Origin: an uncultured Halorubrum sp.
Lineage (GTDB): Archaea; Halobacteriota; Halobacteria; Halobacteriales; Haloferacaceae
Assembly (NCBI RefSeq): GCF_937146585.1
Contig: NZ_CAKZRO010000005.1
Span: 1-48,641 of the forward strand
Direction: 5' to 3'
DNA length: 48,641 bases
Part shown: one piece after another, positions 38,877-47,065 of the stretch
Layout of the letters: every line of letters begins with the position of its first letter
Numbering within the stretch: position 1 is the first letter of the stretch
Translations under genes and position numbers: made by a program
The notes under the pieces: model-generated
Databases searched by the model: none
Told to the model about the DNA's origin: nothing
The model's input: the letters and a program-made list of their open reading frames with translations, nothing else

Positions 38877-38890
38877 GGTAAACGTTTACC
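38877..38890. promoter_or_regulatory. Palindromic operator overlapping gnaD promoter
   Basis: GGTAAACGTTTACC is a perfect 14-bp palindrome between the divergent TRAM and gnaD genes. Its right half GTTTACC ends 24 nt before the gnaD ATG, the position of the TATA box, so an activator or repressor binding here would directly affect promoter access. It lies 60 nt from the TRAM start. Confidence 0.55.
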
Positions 38891-38913
38891 CTGTTCCGAA
38901 TAAATCGGAGGGT

Positions 38914-40152
38914 ATGAGCCGGAACTACGAGTCGCTCCACGACCCGAACGCGGAGTACACGATGCGGGAGCTCTCCGCAGAGACGATGGGGACCACGGGG
39001 TCGCGCGGCGGCGACCGCGACGTCGAGATCACGGACGTTCAGACGACGATGGTCGACGGGAACTTCCCGTGGACGCTCGTCCGCGTGTACACCGACGCGG
39101 GCGTCGTCGGGACCGGCGAGGCGTACTGGGGCGCGGGCGTTCCGGAGCTGATCGAGCGCATGAAGCCGTTCGTGATCGGCGAGAACCCGCTCGACATCGA
39201 CCGCCTCTACGAGCACCTCATCCAGAAGATGTCGGGCGAGGGCTCCGTCGAGGGCGTCACGGTCACCGCGATCTCCGGCATCGAGGTCGCGCTCCACGAC
39301 CTCGCCGGCAAGATCCTCGACGTGCCGGCCTACCAGCTGCTCGGCGGGAAGTACCGCGACGAGATGCGCGTCTACTGCGACTGCCACACCGAGGAGGAGG
39401 CGGACCCCGAGGCGTGCGCGGACGAGGCCGAGCGCGTCGTCGACGAACTCGGCTACGACGCGCTGAAGTTCGACCTCGACGTGCCGAGCGGCTTCGAGAA
39501 GGACCGCGCGAACCGCCACCTCCGGCCCGGCGAGATCCGCCACAAGACGGAGATCGTCGAGGCGGTCACGGAGCGCGTGAAGGACAAGGCGGACGTCTCC
39601 TTCGACTGCCACTGGACGTTCTCGGGCGGCTCCGCCAAGCGCCTCGCGGACGCCATCGAGGAGTACGACGTCTGGTGGCTCGAAGACCCCGTACCGCCGG
39701 AGAACCTCGAGGTCCAGGAGGAGGTCACGAAGAACACGGTCACGCCGATCGCGGTCGGCGAGAACCGCTACCGCGTCACGGAGCTCCGGCGGCTCATCGA
39801 GAACCAGGCGGTCGACATCGTCGCTCCCGACCTGCCGAAGGTCGGCGGGATGCGGGAGACGCGCAAGATCGCCGACGTCGCGAACCAGTACTACGTGCCG
39901 GTCGCGATGCACAACGTCGCCTCGCCGATCGCGACGATGGCCGCGACGCACGTCGGCGCGGCGATCCCGAACTCGCTCGCCATCGAGTACCACTCCTACG
40001 AGCTGGGCTGGTGGGAGGACCTCGTCGAGGAGGACGTCATCGAGGACGGCTACATCGAGGTGCCCGAGGAGCCGGGCCTGGGCGTCACGCTCGACATGGA
40101 CGCCGTCGAGGAGCACATGGTCGAGGGCGAGACGTTGTTCGACGAGGAGTGA
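38914..40152 (+). CDS. gnaD: D-gluconate dehydratase GnaD (enolase superfamily)
   Basis: The 412-residue enzyme dehydrates gluconate to 2-keto-3-deoxygluconate, first committed step of the haloarchaeal semi-phosphorylative Entner-Doudoroff pathway. It is a mandelate-racemase-type enolase: general base Lys185 (LKFDLDV), metal ligands Asp231 (FDCHW), Glu257 (WWLEDP) and Glu283 (VGENRYR), and catalytic His333 (AMHNVASP). The sequence closely resembles, from memory, GnaD of Haloferax volcanii, including the start NYESLHDPNAEYTMRELSAETMG (given in part) and C-terminal MVEGETLFDEE. No other pathway gene is adjacent. The ATG has a GGAGG sequence 5 nt upstream. Xylonate or galactonate dehydratase cannot be wholly excluded. 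Confidence 0.9.
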   Translation: MSRNYESLHDPNAEYTMRELSAETMGTTGSRGGDRDVEITDVQTTMVDGNFPWTLVRVYTDAGVVGTGEAYWGAGVPELIERMKPFVIGENPLDIDRLYEHLIQKMSGEGSVEGVTVTAISGIEVALHDLAGKILDVPAYQLLGGKYRDEMRVYCDCHTEEEADPEACADEAERVVDELGYDALKFDLDVPSGFEKDRANRHLRPGEIRHKTEIVEAVTERVKDKADVSFDCHWTFSGGSAKRLADAIEEYDVWWLEDPVPPENLEVQEEVTKNTVTPIAVGENRYRVTELRRLIENQAVDIVAPDLPKVGGMRETRKIADVANQYYVPVAMHNVASPIATMAATHVGAAIPNSLAIEYHSYELGWWEDLVEEDVIEDGYIEVPEEPGLGVTLDMDAVEEHMVEGETLFDEE

Positions 40153-40157
40153 AACGA

Positions 40158-40199
40158 TTCGTCGAGCGCGGGAATCACTGATTTCCGCAGTTCGACGAA
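40158..40199. terminator. Stem-loop after gnaD
   Basis: TTCGTCGA (40158-40165) pairs with TTCGACGAA, and inside it GCGGGAATC pairs with GATTTCCGC with one mismatch. The structure begins 6 nt after the gnaD stop and probably terminates or stabilises the 3' end. Being nearly symmetric it can act on either strand. Confidence 0.45.
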
Positions 40200-40206
40200 G
40201 CATAGG

Positions 40207-40240
40207 CCGAACTCAAGTGAGAAGACTTCCTCTTGTTCGG
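40207..40240. terminator. Second stem-loop between gnaD and PHP gene
   Basis: CCGAA pairs with TTCGG and CAAG with CTTG around a 14-nt loop, with a 2-nt bulge. It lies 8 nt from the PHP gene stop on the minus strand, so it may serve that transcript. Confidence 0.35.
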
Positions 40241-40247
40241 GCCGGAC

Positions 40248-41033
40248 TCACGCGTTCTCGACGATTTCGTCGCGAGCGACTGCGTCGAGTCCACGCCGGT
40301 CCAGTTCCGCTTCTATCTCCCGCACACGGGGTGCGATCGCGTCCGGTTCGTGGCTGTCGGTCCCGACCGTCACGTCGACGCCGGCGTCGACGAGGCGGTC
40401 GAGGAAGGCGGGGGCCGGGTGGAACTCGCCGTAGTCGTCGAGCAGCCGCCCGGCGTTGATCTCCGGGACAGTCCGGGAGTCGCGGAACGCCTCGGCGACC
40501 GCCGCGTAGTGGTCCTCGGTCGCGAAGCCGCGGAGGTGCGGGTTGCGCTCGATCAGGTCCGGGTGCGCGGCGATCGCGAACAGTTCCGACTCGATCAGGG
40601 CGACCAGCTTCTCGAAGTAGCGGTCGACGAGCGCCCGGCGCTCGGACGCCGGCTTGTCGGCGAAGTGCGAGCGGGTGTGGACGTTCGCGCCGTCGAGGTC
40701 GTGGACGCTGCCGACGGCGTAGTCGAACGCCGCCTCTTCGAGGAACTCGTCGATCGCGCCCTCGTGCGCCGGGTCGTAGTCCACCTCCGCCGCGTCGAAC
40801 ACGTCGACGTCGACGGCGTCGCGGACCGACTCGATCGCGTCGCGGCGGCGCTCGTAGGTCAGGTCGAGGTTGAACCCGAACGCGCGCTTGTGCTCTCTCG
40901 CGTTCGGCTCCGGCGAGACGTTACAGTGGTCGGCGAACCCGATCCCGTCGAGCCCCGCGTCCGCGGCGGCCTCGACCATCCACCGGAGGAACGCCCCGTC
41001 CGAGTAGTTCGTGTGGGCGTGGTAGTCGTACAC
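40248..41033 (-). CDS. PHP-domain phosphoesterase (histidinol-phosphatase-like)
   Basis: This 261-residue protein has the PHP fold with metal-binding motifs HAHTNYSDG (His5, His7), DHCN (about 35-38), a Glu in AAEVDY, the GSVHDL motif (about 108-113), AHPDL (about 154-158) and GTDSHEP (about 232-238). It hydrolyses phosphate esters, and histidinol-phosphatase of the PHP type is the usual annotation. A role in tRNA or polyprenol phosphate metabolism is equally possible. It is a single gene converging on gnaD. Confidence 0.87.
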   Translation of the reverse strand: MYDYHAHTNYSDGAFLRWMVEAAADAGLDGIGFADHCNVSPEPNAREHKRAFGFNLDLTYERRRDAIESVRDAVDVDVFDAAEVDYDPAHEGAIDEFLEEAAFDYAVGSVHDLDGANVHTRSHFADKPASERRALVDRYFEKLVALIESELFAIAAHPDLIERNPHLRGFATEDHYAAVAEAFRDSRTVPEINAGRLLDDYGEFHPAPAFLDRLVDAGVDVTVGTDSHEPDAIAPRVREIEAELDRRGLDAVARDEIVENA

Positions 41034-41213
41034 GGCGGGCGTTGGCCCCGGGCGAACTCGAAGGTTCGGGTCGTGCGGGAACGACCGGCGCGCGGCGGTC
41101 CGCCGCGACCGCGTCGACCGGTCGGCGGGTACGAAGCCAGCAATATAATCCGGGGAACGCGTTGAAAGTTCATTTAGGAAATCTTTTGATACTTATGTGT
41201 GATAGCTGATCCC

Positions 41214-43304
41214 ATGGGTGTTACTGACAAGATAAACTGTCGCGTCGTCGACGACGACTCCCGGCCGCTGGCGGGGCGGATCGTCATCGGCGAGCGGCGG
41301 GACGGCGACCGAATCGGCCACTGGATGACCGGAGCCGACGGGGACTTCGTCCTCGAGGCGGACGGCGGCACCGCTCTCGACGAGGTCTCCTTCACCGTGC
41401 GGAACCCCGCGCAGGGCGGGACCGAGGAGCCGGTCCGACGGCGAAAGCGACCGGACGGGAGCGAGGCGACGCTCCGCCTGACGGTGAACGCGCGCGACAT
41501 CATGCTCCACGGAGGCAGCGAACACCGCGGGATGAACGACGCGGCGTGTACGGCCGCGGGCCCGGTCCGGAGCCACCGGTTCTACACGCAGTTCCCGGAG
41601 CTGGACCCATACGACCGCGACGAGGACCTGCTCCGGACGCTGGGGGGAACCGACGGGGAGGTCGGGGCGCCGATGATGGAGACGCCCGACGACCCGGTCG
41701 GCGACGCCGAGACCCCGGCCGGCTACGGCATCTTCGGCCAGTACGTCGACCACGACATCACGTTCGACCCGACCTCCGACATCGACCGGCGCAACGACCC
41801 GGCCGCGCTCCGGAACTTCCGGACGCCCGCGCTCGACCTCGACTCGCTGTACCGGACGAACGCCGAGACGGCCCCGTTCCTCTACGACCACGACGCGGAC
41901 GAGCGCAAGCTGCTCACCGGCGAGGCGGCCCCGCCGGAGGGCGACGGCGACGGCGGCGTCTTCGGCCCGCCGGGGACGGACCTCCAACGGAACGAGCAGG
42001 GCACGGCGGTGATCGGCGACCCGCGGAACGACGAGAACGTCGTCGTCTCGCAGCTCCAGCTCGCGTTCGCGAACTTCCACAATCGGATCGTGGACCACCT
42101 GCTCGGTCCCGGCTCGTCGCTCGTCGAGGAGGACGAGTCCGTCCTCGAAGCCGCGCAGCGGCTCGTCATGTGGCACTACCAGTGGGTGGTGCGACACGAC
42201 CTCCTCCCGCGGATCTGCGACCGCTACGTCCTGGCCGACATCGAGGAGCGCGGCCGGCAGTTCTTCCTCCCGCCGGGGCGCCCGCCGGCGATCCCGGTTG
42301 AGTTCGGCGGGGCCGCGTACCGGTTCGGCCACAGCATGATCCCGCACGCGTTCGACGTCAACGACGAGGTCGGGGAGGTGCCGCTGTTCCCGACCGACTC
42401 CGGGGAGGAGGACCGCCACCTCCGCGGCGGGGGACCCGTGTCGAGCGACCTCGTCGTCGACTGGTCCCGGCTGCTCGACACCGGCGACGGCGACTACCAG
42501 CCCTCGCGGAAGATCGAGCCCCTCCTCGCGCCGGCGCTGTTCGAGCTCCCGGTGTCCGGCGACAGGTCGCTCGCCGTCCGGAACCTCCGCCGCGGGAAGG
42601 CGCTCGGGCTGGCCTCCGGACAGGACGTCGCCGCCCGGATGGGGTGCGACCCGATCCGGAACGAGGCGTTCGGCGACGAGTCGCCGATCATGCGGACGCT
42701 CCGGGCGCACGGCCGCGGCGCCGACCCCGACGCGCCGCTGTGGTACTACGTGCTCGCCGAGGCCGACTACCAGCAGGACGGCGAGCGGCTCGGCGCGGTC
42801 GGCAGTCGCATCGTCGCGGAGACGCTCATCGGACTCATCGAGGCCGACGAGACCGCCTACCCCAACGCCGCGCCCGACGGCTGGGAGCCGAGCCTCCCGC
42901 AGCCGACGCCGACCGACGGGTACACGCTGGCCGACATCACGGCCTTCGCCGCGGAGGCGAGGCCGGACGGGCTCGTCATCGACGCCGTCGACGCGGGACC
43001 GGGCAGCGGGGTCGGCGACGGCGCGGGCGACGCGCTCGACGAGTCGGTGACGCTCCGGAACATCGCCGACGACCCGATCGATCTGACGGGCTACGTCATC
43101 GACCTCGACGGGCAGCGCGACGACCTCCCGAGCGCGACGCTCGACCCCGACGAGACGCTGACCGTCCACGTCGGGAGCGGCACGGACTCGGCCGCCGACC
43201 ACTACCTCGGCCGTAACGCCCCCGCCCTCGACGACGATGGAGAGGTCGTGACCGTGTTCGATCCGGACGGCGAGCGCACGACGAGGCGGCGATACGTCGG
43301 GTGA
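41214..43304 (+). CDS. Animal-type haem peroxidase with lamin-tail-like C-terminus
   Basis: This 696-residue protein contains an animal haem peroxidase domain (about 95-580). Distal His180 lies in FGQYVDHDITFDP and proximal His373 in RFGHSMIPHAF. In myeloperoxidase-type enzymes the catalytic Arg precedes HN by two residues (RxHN); here the segment is ANFHNRIVD with Asn287 in that place. An N-terminal beta-sandwich-like segment (7-95: carboxypeptidase-regulatory-like) and a C-terminal region with VTLRNIADDPIDLTGYVIDL (about 622-641), which resembles a lamin-tail domain, flank it. No signal peptide is visible. The ATG was preferred to a GTG five codons upstream. The upstream 70 nt are unusually AT-rich. 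Confidence 0.85.
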   Translation: MGVTDKINCRVVDDDSRPLAGRIVIGERRDGDRIGHWMTGADGDFVLEADGGTALDEVSFTVRNPAQGGTEEPVRRRKRPDGSEATLRLTVNARDIMLHGGSEHRGMNDAACTAAGPVRSHRFYTQFPELDPYDRDEDLLRTLGGTDGEVGAPMMETPDDPVGDAETPAGYGIFGQYVDHDITFDPTSDIDRRNDPAALRNFRTPALDLDSLYRTNAETAPFLYDHDADERKLLTGEAAPPEGDGDGGVFGPPGTDLQRNEQGTAVIGDPRNDENVVVSQLQLAFANFHNRIVDHLLGPGSSLVEEDESVLEAAQRLVMWHYQWVVRHDLLPRICDRYVLADIEERGRQFFLPPGRPPAIPVEFGGAAYRFGHSMIPHAFDVNDEVGEVPLFPTDSGEEDRHLRGGGPVSSDLVVDWSRLLDTGDGDYQPSRKIEPLLAPALFELPVSGDRSLAVRNLRRGKALGLASGQDVAARMGCDPIRNEAFGDESPIMRTLRAHGRGADPDAPLWYYVLAEADYQQDGERLGAVGSRIVAETLIGLIEADETAYPNAAPDGWEPSLPQPTPTDGYTLADITAFAAEARPDGLVIDAVDAGPGSGVGDGAGDALDESVTLRNIADDPIDLTGYVIDLDGQRDDLPSATLDPDETLTVHVGSGTDSAADHYLGRNAPALDDDGEVVTVFDPDGERTTRRRYVG

Positions 43305-43337
43305 CGGGGCGGGGGACAGGGTAGTTCGACGAAAGCG

Positions 43338-43363
43338 GGTGACGGCGTCGGCGACGCCTCACC
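43338..43363. terminator. Bidirectional hairpin between convergent genes
   Basis: GGTGA-GGCGTC-GGC-GACGCC-TCACC with one bulged C lies between the peroxidase and MFS stops and overlaps the MFS stop codon. It may terminate both transcripts. Confidence 0.45.
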
Positions 43364-44576
43364 GCCCTTCGCCGACGAGCGCGTTCGTCGAGATGACGAG
43401 GAACGAGACGCCCGAGAGGCCGGCGATGAGTGCGAACGACGCGCCCCAGCCGAGGACGTCGGCGACGAGTCCGACGCCGACGGAGCCGGCCGAGCCGATC
43501 ACGGTGTAGACGGTCCGGATCAGTCCGAAGCCGGCCCCCCGCTCGGCGTCCCCGAGCGCGTCCATGAACCGGGGGTCGATGGCGGAGAAGAACGAGGAGC
43601 CGAGGCCGGCGAGGAACACGGCGACGCCGAGCCCGACGGTCGTCGGGAGCGCCGGCAGGCCGACCGCGACGGGGAGCCGGACGAGGTCGGGGAGCGCGAC
43701 CAGCGAGCCCAGCCCGAGCGCCCCGCCGAGGAGGGACGCGGCGATGCTCGCGTCGCGTCCCAACCGGTCGGAGAGGCGGCCGAGCCCGACCTGCGCCCCC
43801 GCCCGGACGACGAAGAACGCCGAGAAGACGCCGCCGGCGAACGCCGGCGAGTAGCCGCGGAACTCGACGAGGAACGTCGGCAAAAAGGAGATGACGCCCT
43901 GCGCGACGTACGTCCCGAGCGTGGCCACCGCGAGCGGGACGAGTATCTCGCGCCGGCCGATCAACTCGAACAGCGGGCCGAGCCGGAGCCGCTCGGCCAT
44001 CGGCTGCTCCGGGCGACGCGGCTCGGTGGGGCGGACGCGCCGCGCGAAGAGGACGAAGATGGGGACGCCGACGAGCGCGGCCAGCGCGACGCCGGGCCGC
44101 CAGCCGTAGCGCACGCCGACCCACGTCGCGGCGACGGGCGCGATCAGGCCGGCGAGCGGACCGCCGAGCGAGTGGATCCCCACCGCGGTGCCGAGGTCGT
44201 CGAACGTCCGCGAGAGCAGCGTGGTCGCCACGGCGTAGTGGAGTCCCGCCGCGAGCCCCAAGAGCACCGCCGCCACCACGAACGCGGGGAATATCGGAAC
44301 CGCCGCCAGCAGCAGGCTCATCGCCGTCGTCCCGCCGACCGCGACGAGGATCACCCGACGCTCGCCGTACCGGTCGGCGAGGATCCCGCTCGGGAACTGC
44401 GAGAGCCCGTAGGCGAACCACATCCCCGAGAGCGCGACCCCGACGGCCGTGTTCGAGACGCCGAAGTCGTCGATGATGAGTGGGACGACCGGGCTGATCG
44501 CCAGCCGGGCGAAGTAGGTGACGAAGAACGCCAGCATACACAGCGTCAACACCGTGTGGCGGTACCGCCAGTTCAT
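43359..44576 (-). CDS. MFS transporter
   Basis: The 405-residue protein has about 12 membrane helices in two halves, the loop GILADRYGERRVI between helices 2 and 3 (the major-facilitator motif A, GxxxDRxGxR) and its repeat GRLSDRLGRDASI in the second half. The sequence begins with MNWRYRHTVLTLCMLAFFVTYFARL, resembling a transporter of sugars or anions rather than drug exporters. The substrate is unknown. It starts 81 nt downstream of the CC-motif membrane protein on the same strand and may belong to that transcript. Confidence 0.88.
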   Translation of the reverse strand: MNWRYRHTVLTLCMLAFFVTYFARLAISPVVPLIIDDFGVSNTAVGVALSGMWFAYGLSQFPSGILADRYGERRVILVAVGGTTAMSLLLAAVPIFPAFVVAAVLLGLAAGLHYAVATTLLSRTFDDLGTAVGIHSLGGPLAGLIAPVAATWVGVRYGWRPGVALAALVGVPIFVLFARRVRPTEPRRPEQPMAERLRLGPLFELIGRREILVPLAVATLGTYVAQGVISFLPTFLVEFRGYSPAFAGGVFSAFFVVRAGAQVGLGRLSDRLGRDASIAASLLGGALGLGSLVALPDLVRLPVAVGLPALPTTVGLGVAVFLAGLGSSFFSAIDPRFMDALGDAERGAGFGLIRTVYTVIGSAGSVGVGLVADVLGWGASFALIAGLSGVSFLVISTNALVGEGR

Positions 44577-44657
44577 CCGACGGTCACTGGCGACCCCTCG
44601 GGGCGGTCGGGCGTCAACCCTTTCGGTTTCGGCGGGCCGCGCGCCGTCCGGGGGCGG

Positions 44658-45287
44658 TCAGCGCGCGGCCGCCGGGTCCACTCGACTCCCGACCCACAGG
44701 AGCGTGAGGAGGAGCCCGGCGACGGACGCGGGCAGGAACCATCGGAACGCGGCGAGCAGCCCCGCCGACGCCTGAACGCCGATCACCGCGAGGAAGGCGG
44801 GGCCGCAGCAGGCGACCCCCGAGAGGACCCCCGGGAGCCCCGCGGCGGCGCCCGCGCCGGCACCGATCCGGCAGGCGGCGGGCCCGCGCCACGCGACGAC
44901 GGAGACGGCGAGCGTGACGCCGACGAGCGCCGCGAGCGCGAGCCCGACGACGGCGTTGACCGGGGCGAAGAGGTACTCGACCGGCCCCGCGGAGAGCAGC
45001 GCCACGGGCTCGTACTGGAACGGCGCGACGCGACGCGTCGCCAGCGCGACCGGACCCTCGACGACGACGAGGTCGAACCGGGGGGCCGAGGCGACCGCGC
45101 CGGCGCGCACCCCGAGGTGGCCGAGCCCGAGGTGGTACGCCACGAGATAGGCTGCGGCGACGGCGGCCGCGGTCGCCCGGCCGTCGCGCCGACCGAGGGC
45201 GGCGCGGACGGCGAACGCCGTCCGACGAACCAACCCGACGAGCCACGCGCGCGCCGATTCCGCCGGGGCGGCGGTCTCAGCGGCCAT
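44658..45287 (-). CDS. Membrane protein with CC motif, coupled to DUF3179 gene
   Basis: This 209-residue protein has about four membrane helices (about residues 38-58, 108-133, 141-170 and 178-200) and a basic Arg-rich N-terminal cytosolic segment (18-38). The third helix contains PGVLSGVACCGPAFL with Cys160-Cys161, reminiscent of the vicinal cysteines of MerT-type metal transporters, and another cysteine (Cys139) lies at its start. I do not recognise the family. Its start overlaps the end of the DUF3179 lipoprotein gene by 11 nt, so the two are almost certainly translationally coupled. Confidence 0.7.
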   Translation of the reverse strand: MAAETAAPAESARAWLVGLVRRTAFAVRAALGRRDGRATAAAVAAAYLVAYHLGLGHLGVRAGAVASAPRFDLVVVEGPVALATRRVAPFQYEPVALLSAGPVEYLFAPVNAVVGLALAALVGVTLAVSVVAWRGPAACRIGAGAGAAAGLPGVLSGVACCGPAFLAVIGVQASAGLLAAFRWFLPASVAGLLLTLLWVGSRVDPAAAR

Positions 45288-46389
45288 CGCCCGCCCCCGT
45301 GTGCTCGCCGACGAACGCGGTGTCCGGGTAGAAGCCGTACCAGGCGAACCACATCGCGTCGAACGCGAGGAGGCGTTCGAGCGGCAGATCCGCGGCCGCG
45401 AACCCGCCCTCGTCGCCGACTCGGTAGCCGTCGCCGTCCGGATCCACCGCGACGCCGTCGGGGTTCCGGTAGACGTGGCCGGTCGAGAGGGCCGGATCCG
45501 CGACGGCGACGACGGCAGCGCCGCCCTCGCCGACGGTCCCGGTCAGGACGCGCTCCGAGCGCAGCGTCGCCCCGTCGAACGCGACTGCGCCAGCCGCGGT
45601 CCGCGCCCCGACGACGACCGACTTGGCGTGGCCCTCCTCCGGGGACGCGAGCGGCGGAAACCGGGTTCCGTCCCGGGAGTAGTAGCCGCTCAGCGGCGCG
45701 TAGCTCCCGTAGGGATCGCTGTCGTAGCGGCGGACGTAGCCGGTCTCTTCGGTCATGAGGAGCGAGTCGGGATGTCGCGCTGCCCACTCGCCGGCGGTCG
45801 TCCACGCGACGCTGAACTCGTCGAGGGTCTCGCCGGTCATCGGCCCGTCGATCCCGGTGGCGAGCATCTGCGGCCACCAGCTGTCGGTGGCGCGGTCGTA
45901 CATGATCAGGTTCGAGTTGACGAGTCGGCCCGACACCCCGAACGTCGTGTCGCCGCGATGGAACCCCTGCGCCGTCCCGGTGAGCGGACAGTACGTGACC
46001 GCGACCGGCTCGCCGCCGACCTCGTCGTTGACGATCTCGTGGTGCGAGAGGATGCGACGGGGGTACGCCTTCGCCTCGCCGCCGCGGACGACGCCGAACA
46101 CCGGCTCGTTGCTCGGCGAGTCCGCCTCTTCGATGGGGCGGAAGGCGGGCTCGTCGACCGAGGGGATCCCGTCTTTCCCGACGCCGCCGTCGAGCGACTC
46201 GGAGACGAGCCCGTCGGCCTCGTACGCGATGTGATACCCGTCGTCGACCGTCGGCGGGGGAGACCCGCCGCCCGACTCCTCGGTGCTTCGGCCGGCGGAG
46301 TCCGTCGCTCGGCCCCCGAGGCAGCCGGCGAGGGACGCACCGCCGACCGCCGCGATTCCGGCCAGCGCCGCGCGGCGGGTACTGTTCAT
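45277..46389 (-). CDS. DUF3179 Tat lipoprotein
   Basis: The 370-residue protein begins with a twin-arginine signal (STRRAALAGIAAVGGASLAGC) ending in a lipobox with Cys at about 22, then a Ser/Glu/Gly-rich linker and a DUF3179 domain (about 60-355). Family motifs are AYPRRILSHHEIVNDEVGG, VTYCPLTGTAQGF (Cys at about 133), FGVSGRLVNSNLIMYDRATDSWWPQM. The function of DUF3179 is not established; the invariant HEIVND and YCP elements suggest metal or redox chemistry at the cell surface. It is first in a pair with the CC-motif membrane protein. Confidence 0.88.
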   Translation of the reverse strand: MNSTRRAALAGIAAVGGASLAGCLGGRATDSAGRSTEESGGGSPPPTVDDGYHIAYEADGLVSESLDGGVGKDGIPSVDEPAFRPIEEADSPSNEPVFGVVRGGEAKAYPRRILSHHEIVNDEVGGEPVAVTYCPLTGTAQGFHRGDTTFGVSGRLVNSNLIMYDRATDSWWPQMLATGIDGPMTGETLDEFSVAWTTAGEWAARHPDSLLMTEETGYVRRYDSDPYGSYAPLSGYYSRDGTRFPPLASPEEGHAKSVVVGARTAAGAVAFDGATLRSERVLTGTVGEGGAAVVAVADPALSTGHVYRNPDGVAVDPDGDGYRVGDEGGFAAADLPLERLLAFDAMWFAWYGFYPDTAFVGEHTGAGDGR

Positions 46390-46402
46390 GCCGCTCTCTC
46401 CG

Positions 46403-46427
46403 GCTTCGAGCGTATAAAGTCCGAAGC
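46403..46427 (-). promoter_or_regulatory. TATA box with flanking inverted repeat, DUF3179 operon
   Basis: CTTTATAC (46412-46419 on the minus strand) ends 23 nt before the ATG. It is flanked by GCTTCG and CGAAGC 13 nt apart, an inverted repeat centred on the box that could be a repressor site. Confidence 0.5.
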
Positions 46428-46428
46428 G

Positions 46429-46453
46429 CGGGTGTAAGTGACACGCACACCCG
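46429..46453 (-). terminator. Hairpin after MOSC gene
   Basis: A perfect 7-bp stem CGGGTGT/ACACCCG with an 11-nt loop lies 40 nt downstream of the MOSC stop and upstream of the DUF3179 promoter, a plausible transcript end. Confidence 0.4.
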
Positions 46454-46492
46454 CTGTCGGGGGGCGGATCGGAGCTCGACGGAGCGCGTTCG

Positions 46493-47065
46493 CTACTCGT
46501 GACCGCTCGACGACCGCTCCGCGAGGCGCTCCGCGATGACCGCGCCGGCGGTCCGCGGGTCGGCCTCGCGGACCGTCACCGCGTCGCCGACCGCGACCCG
46601 GCCGGGTTCGACCACGTCACAGCAGAGGCCGCCGCGGTTCCGGAGCGCCGACGCGAGGCCGTCCTCGCCGGCGAGCTCCTCGAGGTGCGCACACGGCGGT
46701 CTCCGTCGGGTCGGTCGCAGGAGGGCGTCGCCGACGGCGACGGTCGCGCCCAGGAGCGAGTCCATCCCCGCGCCGAACCCCTCGACGACCACGTTCCGGC
46801 GGTGACGGCCGTCGCGCACGTCGACGCCGGTCTCCGCGTGGACCGCGGCGAGCGCCTCCGCGGCGACGAGGGTGACCGCGCAGCCGTCGAGCTGAAAGTG
46901 GCCGTCGCCGCGCCGATAGCGATCCCCCTCGACGCCGTCCGGCCGGATCTCGACCGCCTCGCGACCGACGGGCGGGGCACCGCCCTCGGGGGCCGTCACG
47001 AGGCCGGCGACCGCGCCGGGGGTCGCGTCCGCGCTGGTCGATTCGGGTGGCCGGTCCGCCGGCAT
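46493..47065 (-). CDS. MOSC-domain protein
   Basis: The 190-residue protein is a stand-alone MOSC (molybdenum cofactor sulfurase C-terminal) domain: residues 16-60 with GVEGDRY, then RHRRNVVVEG, GATVAVGDALLRPTRRRPPCAHLEEL with the conserved Cys (about 135) and GLCCDVVEPGRVAVGDAV. MOSC proteins handle molybdenum cofactor sulfur or bind it to reductases. The conserved Cys of the CxHLE segment is present. Its ATG overlaps the TGA of the upstream membrane gene (TGATG), so the two are coupled. Confidence 0.87.
   Translation of the reverse strand: MPADRPPESTSADATPGAVAGLVTAPEGGAPPVGREAVEIRPDGVEGDRYRRGDGHFQLDGCAVTLVAAEALAAVHAETGVDVRDGRHRRNVVVEGFGAGMDSLLGATVAVGDALLRPTRRRPPCAHLEELAGEDGLASALRNRGGLCCDVVEPGRVAVGDAVTVREADPRTAGAVIAERLAERSSSGHE

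Noticed and set aside
44658..45287. Annotation of the CC-motif protein as MerT
   Set aside because: Only the vicinal Cys pair in a helix is similar; helix number, length and the missing merA/merR context do not fit.
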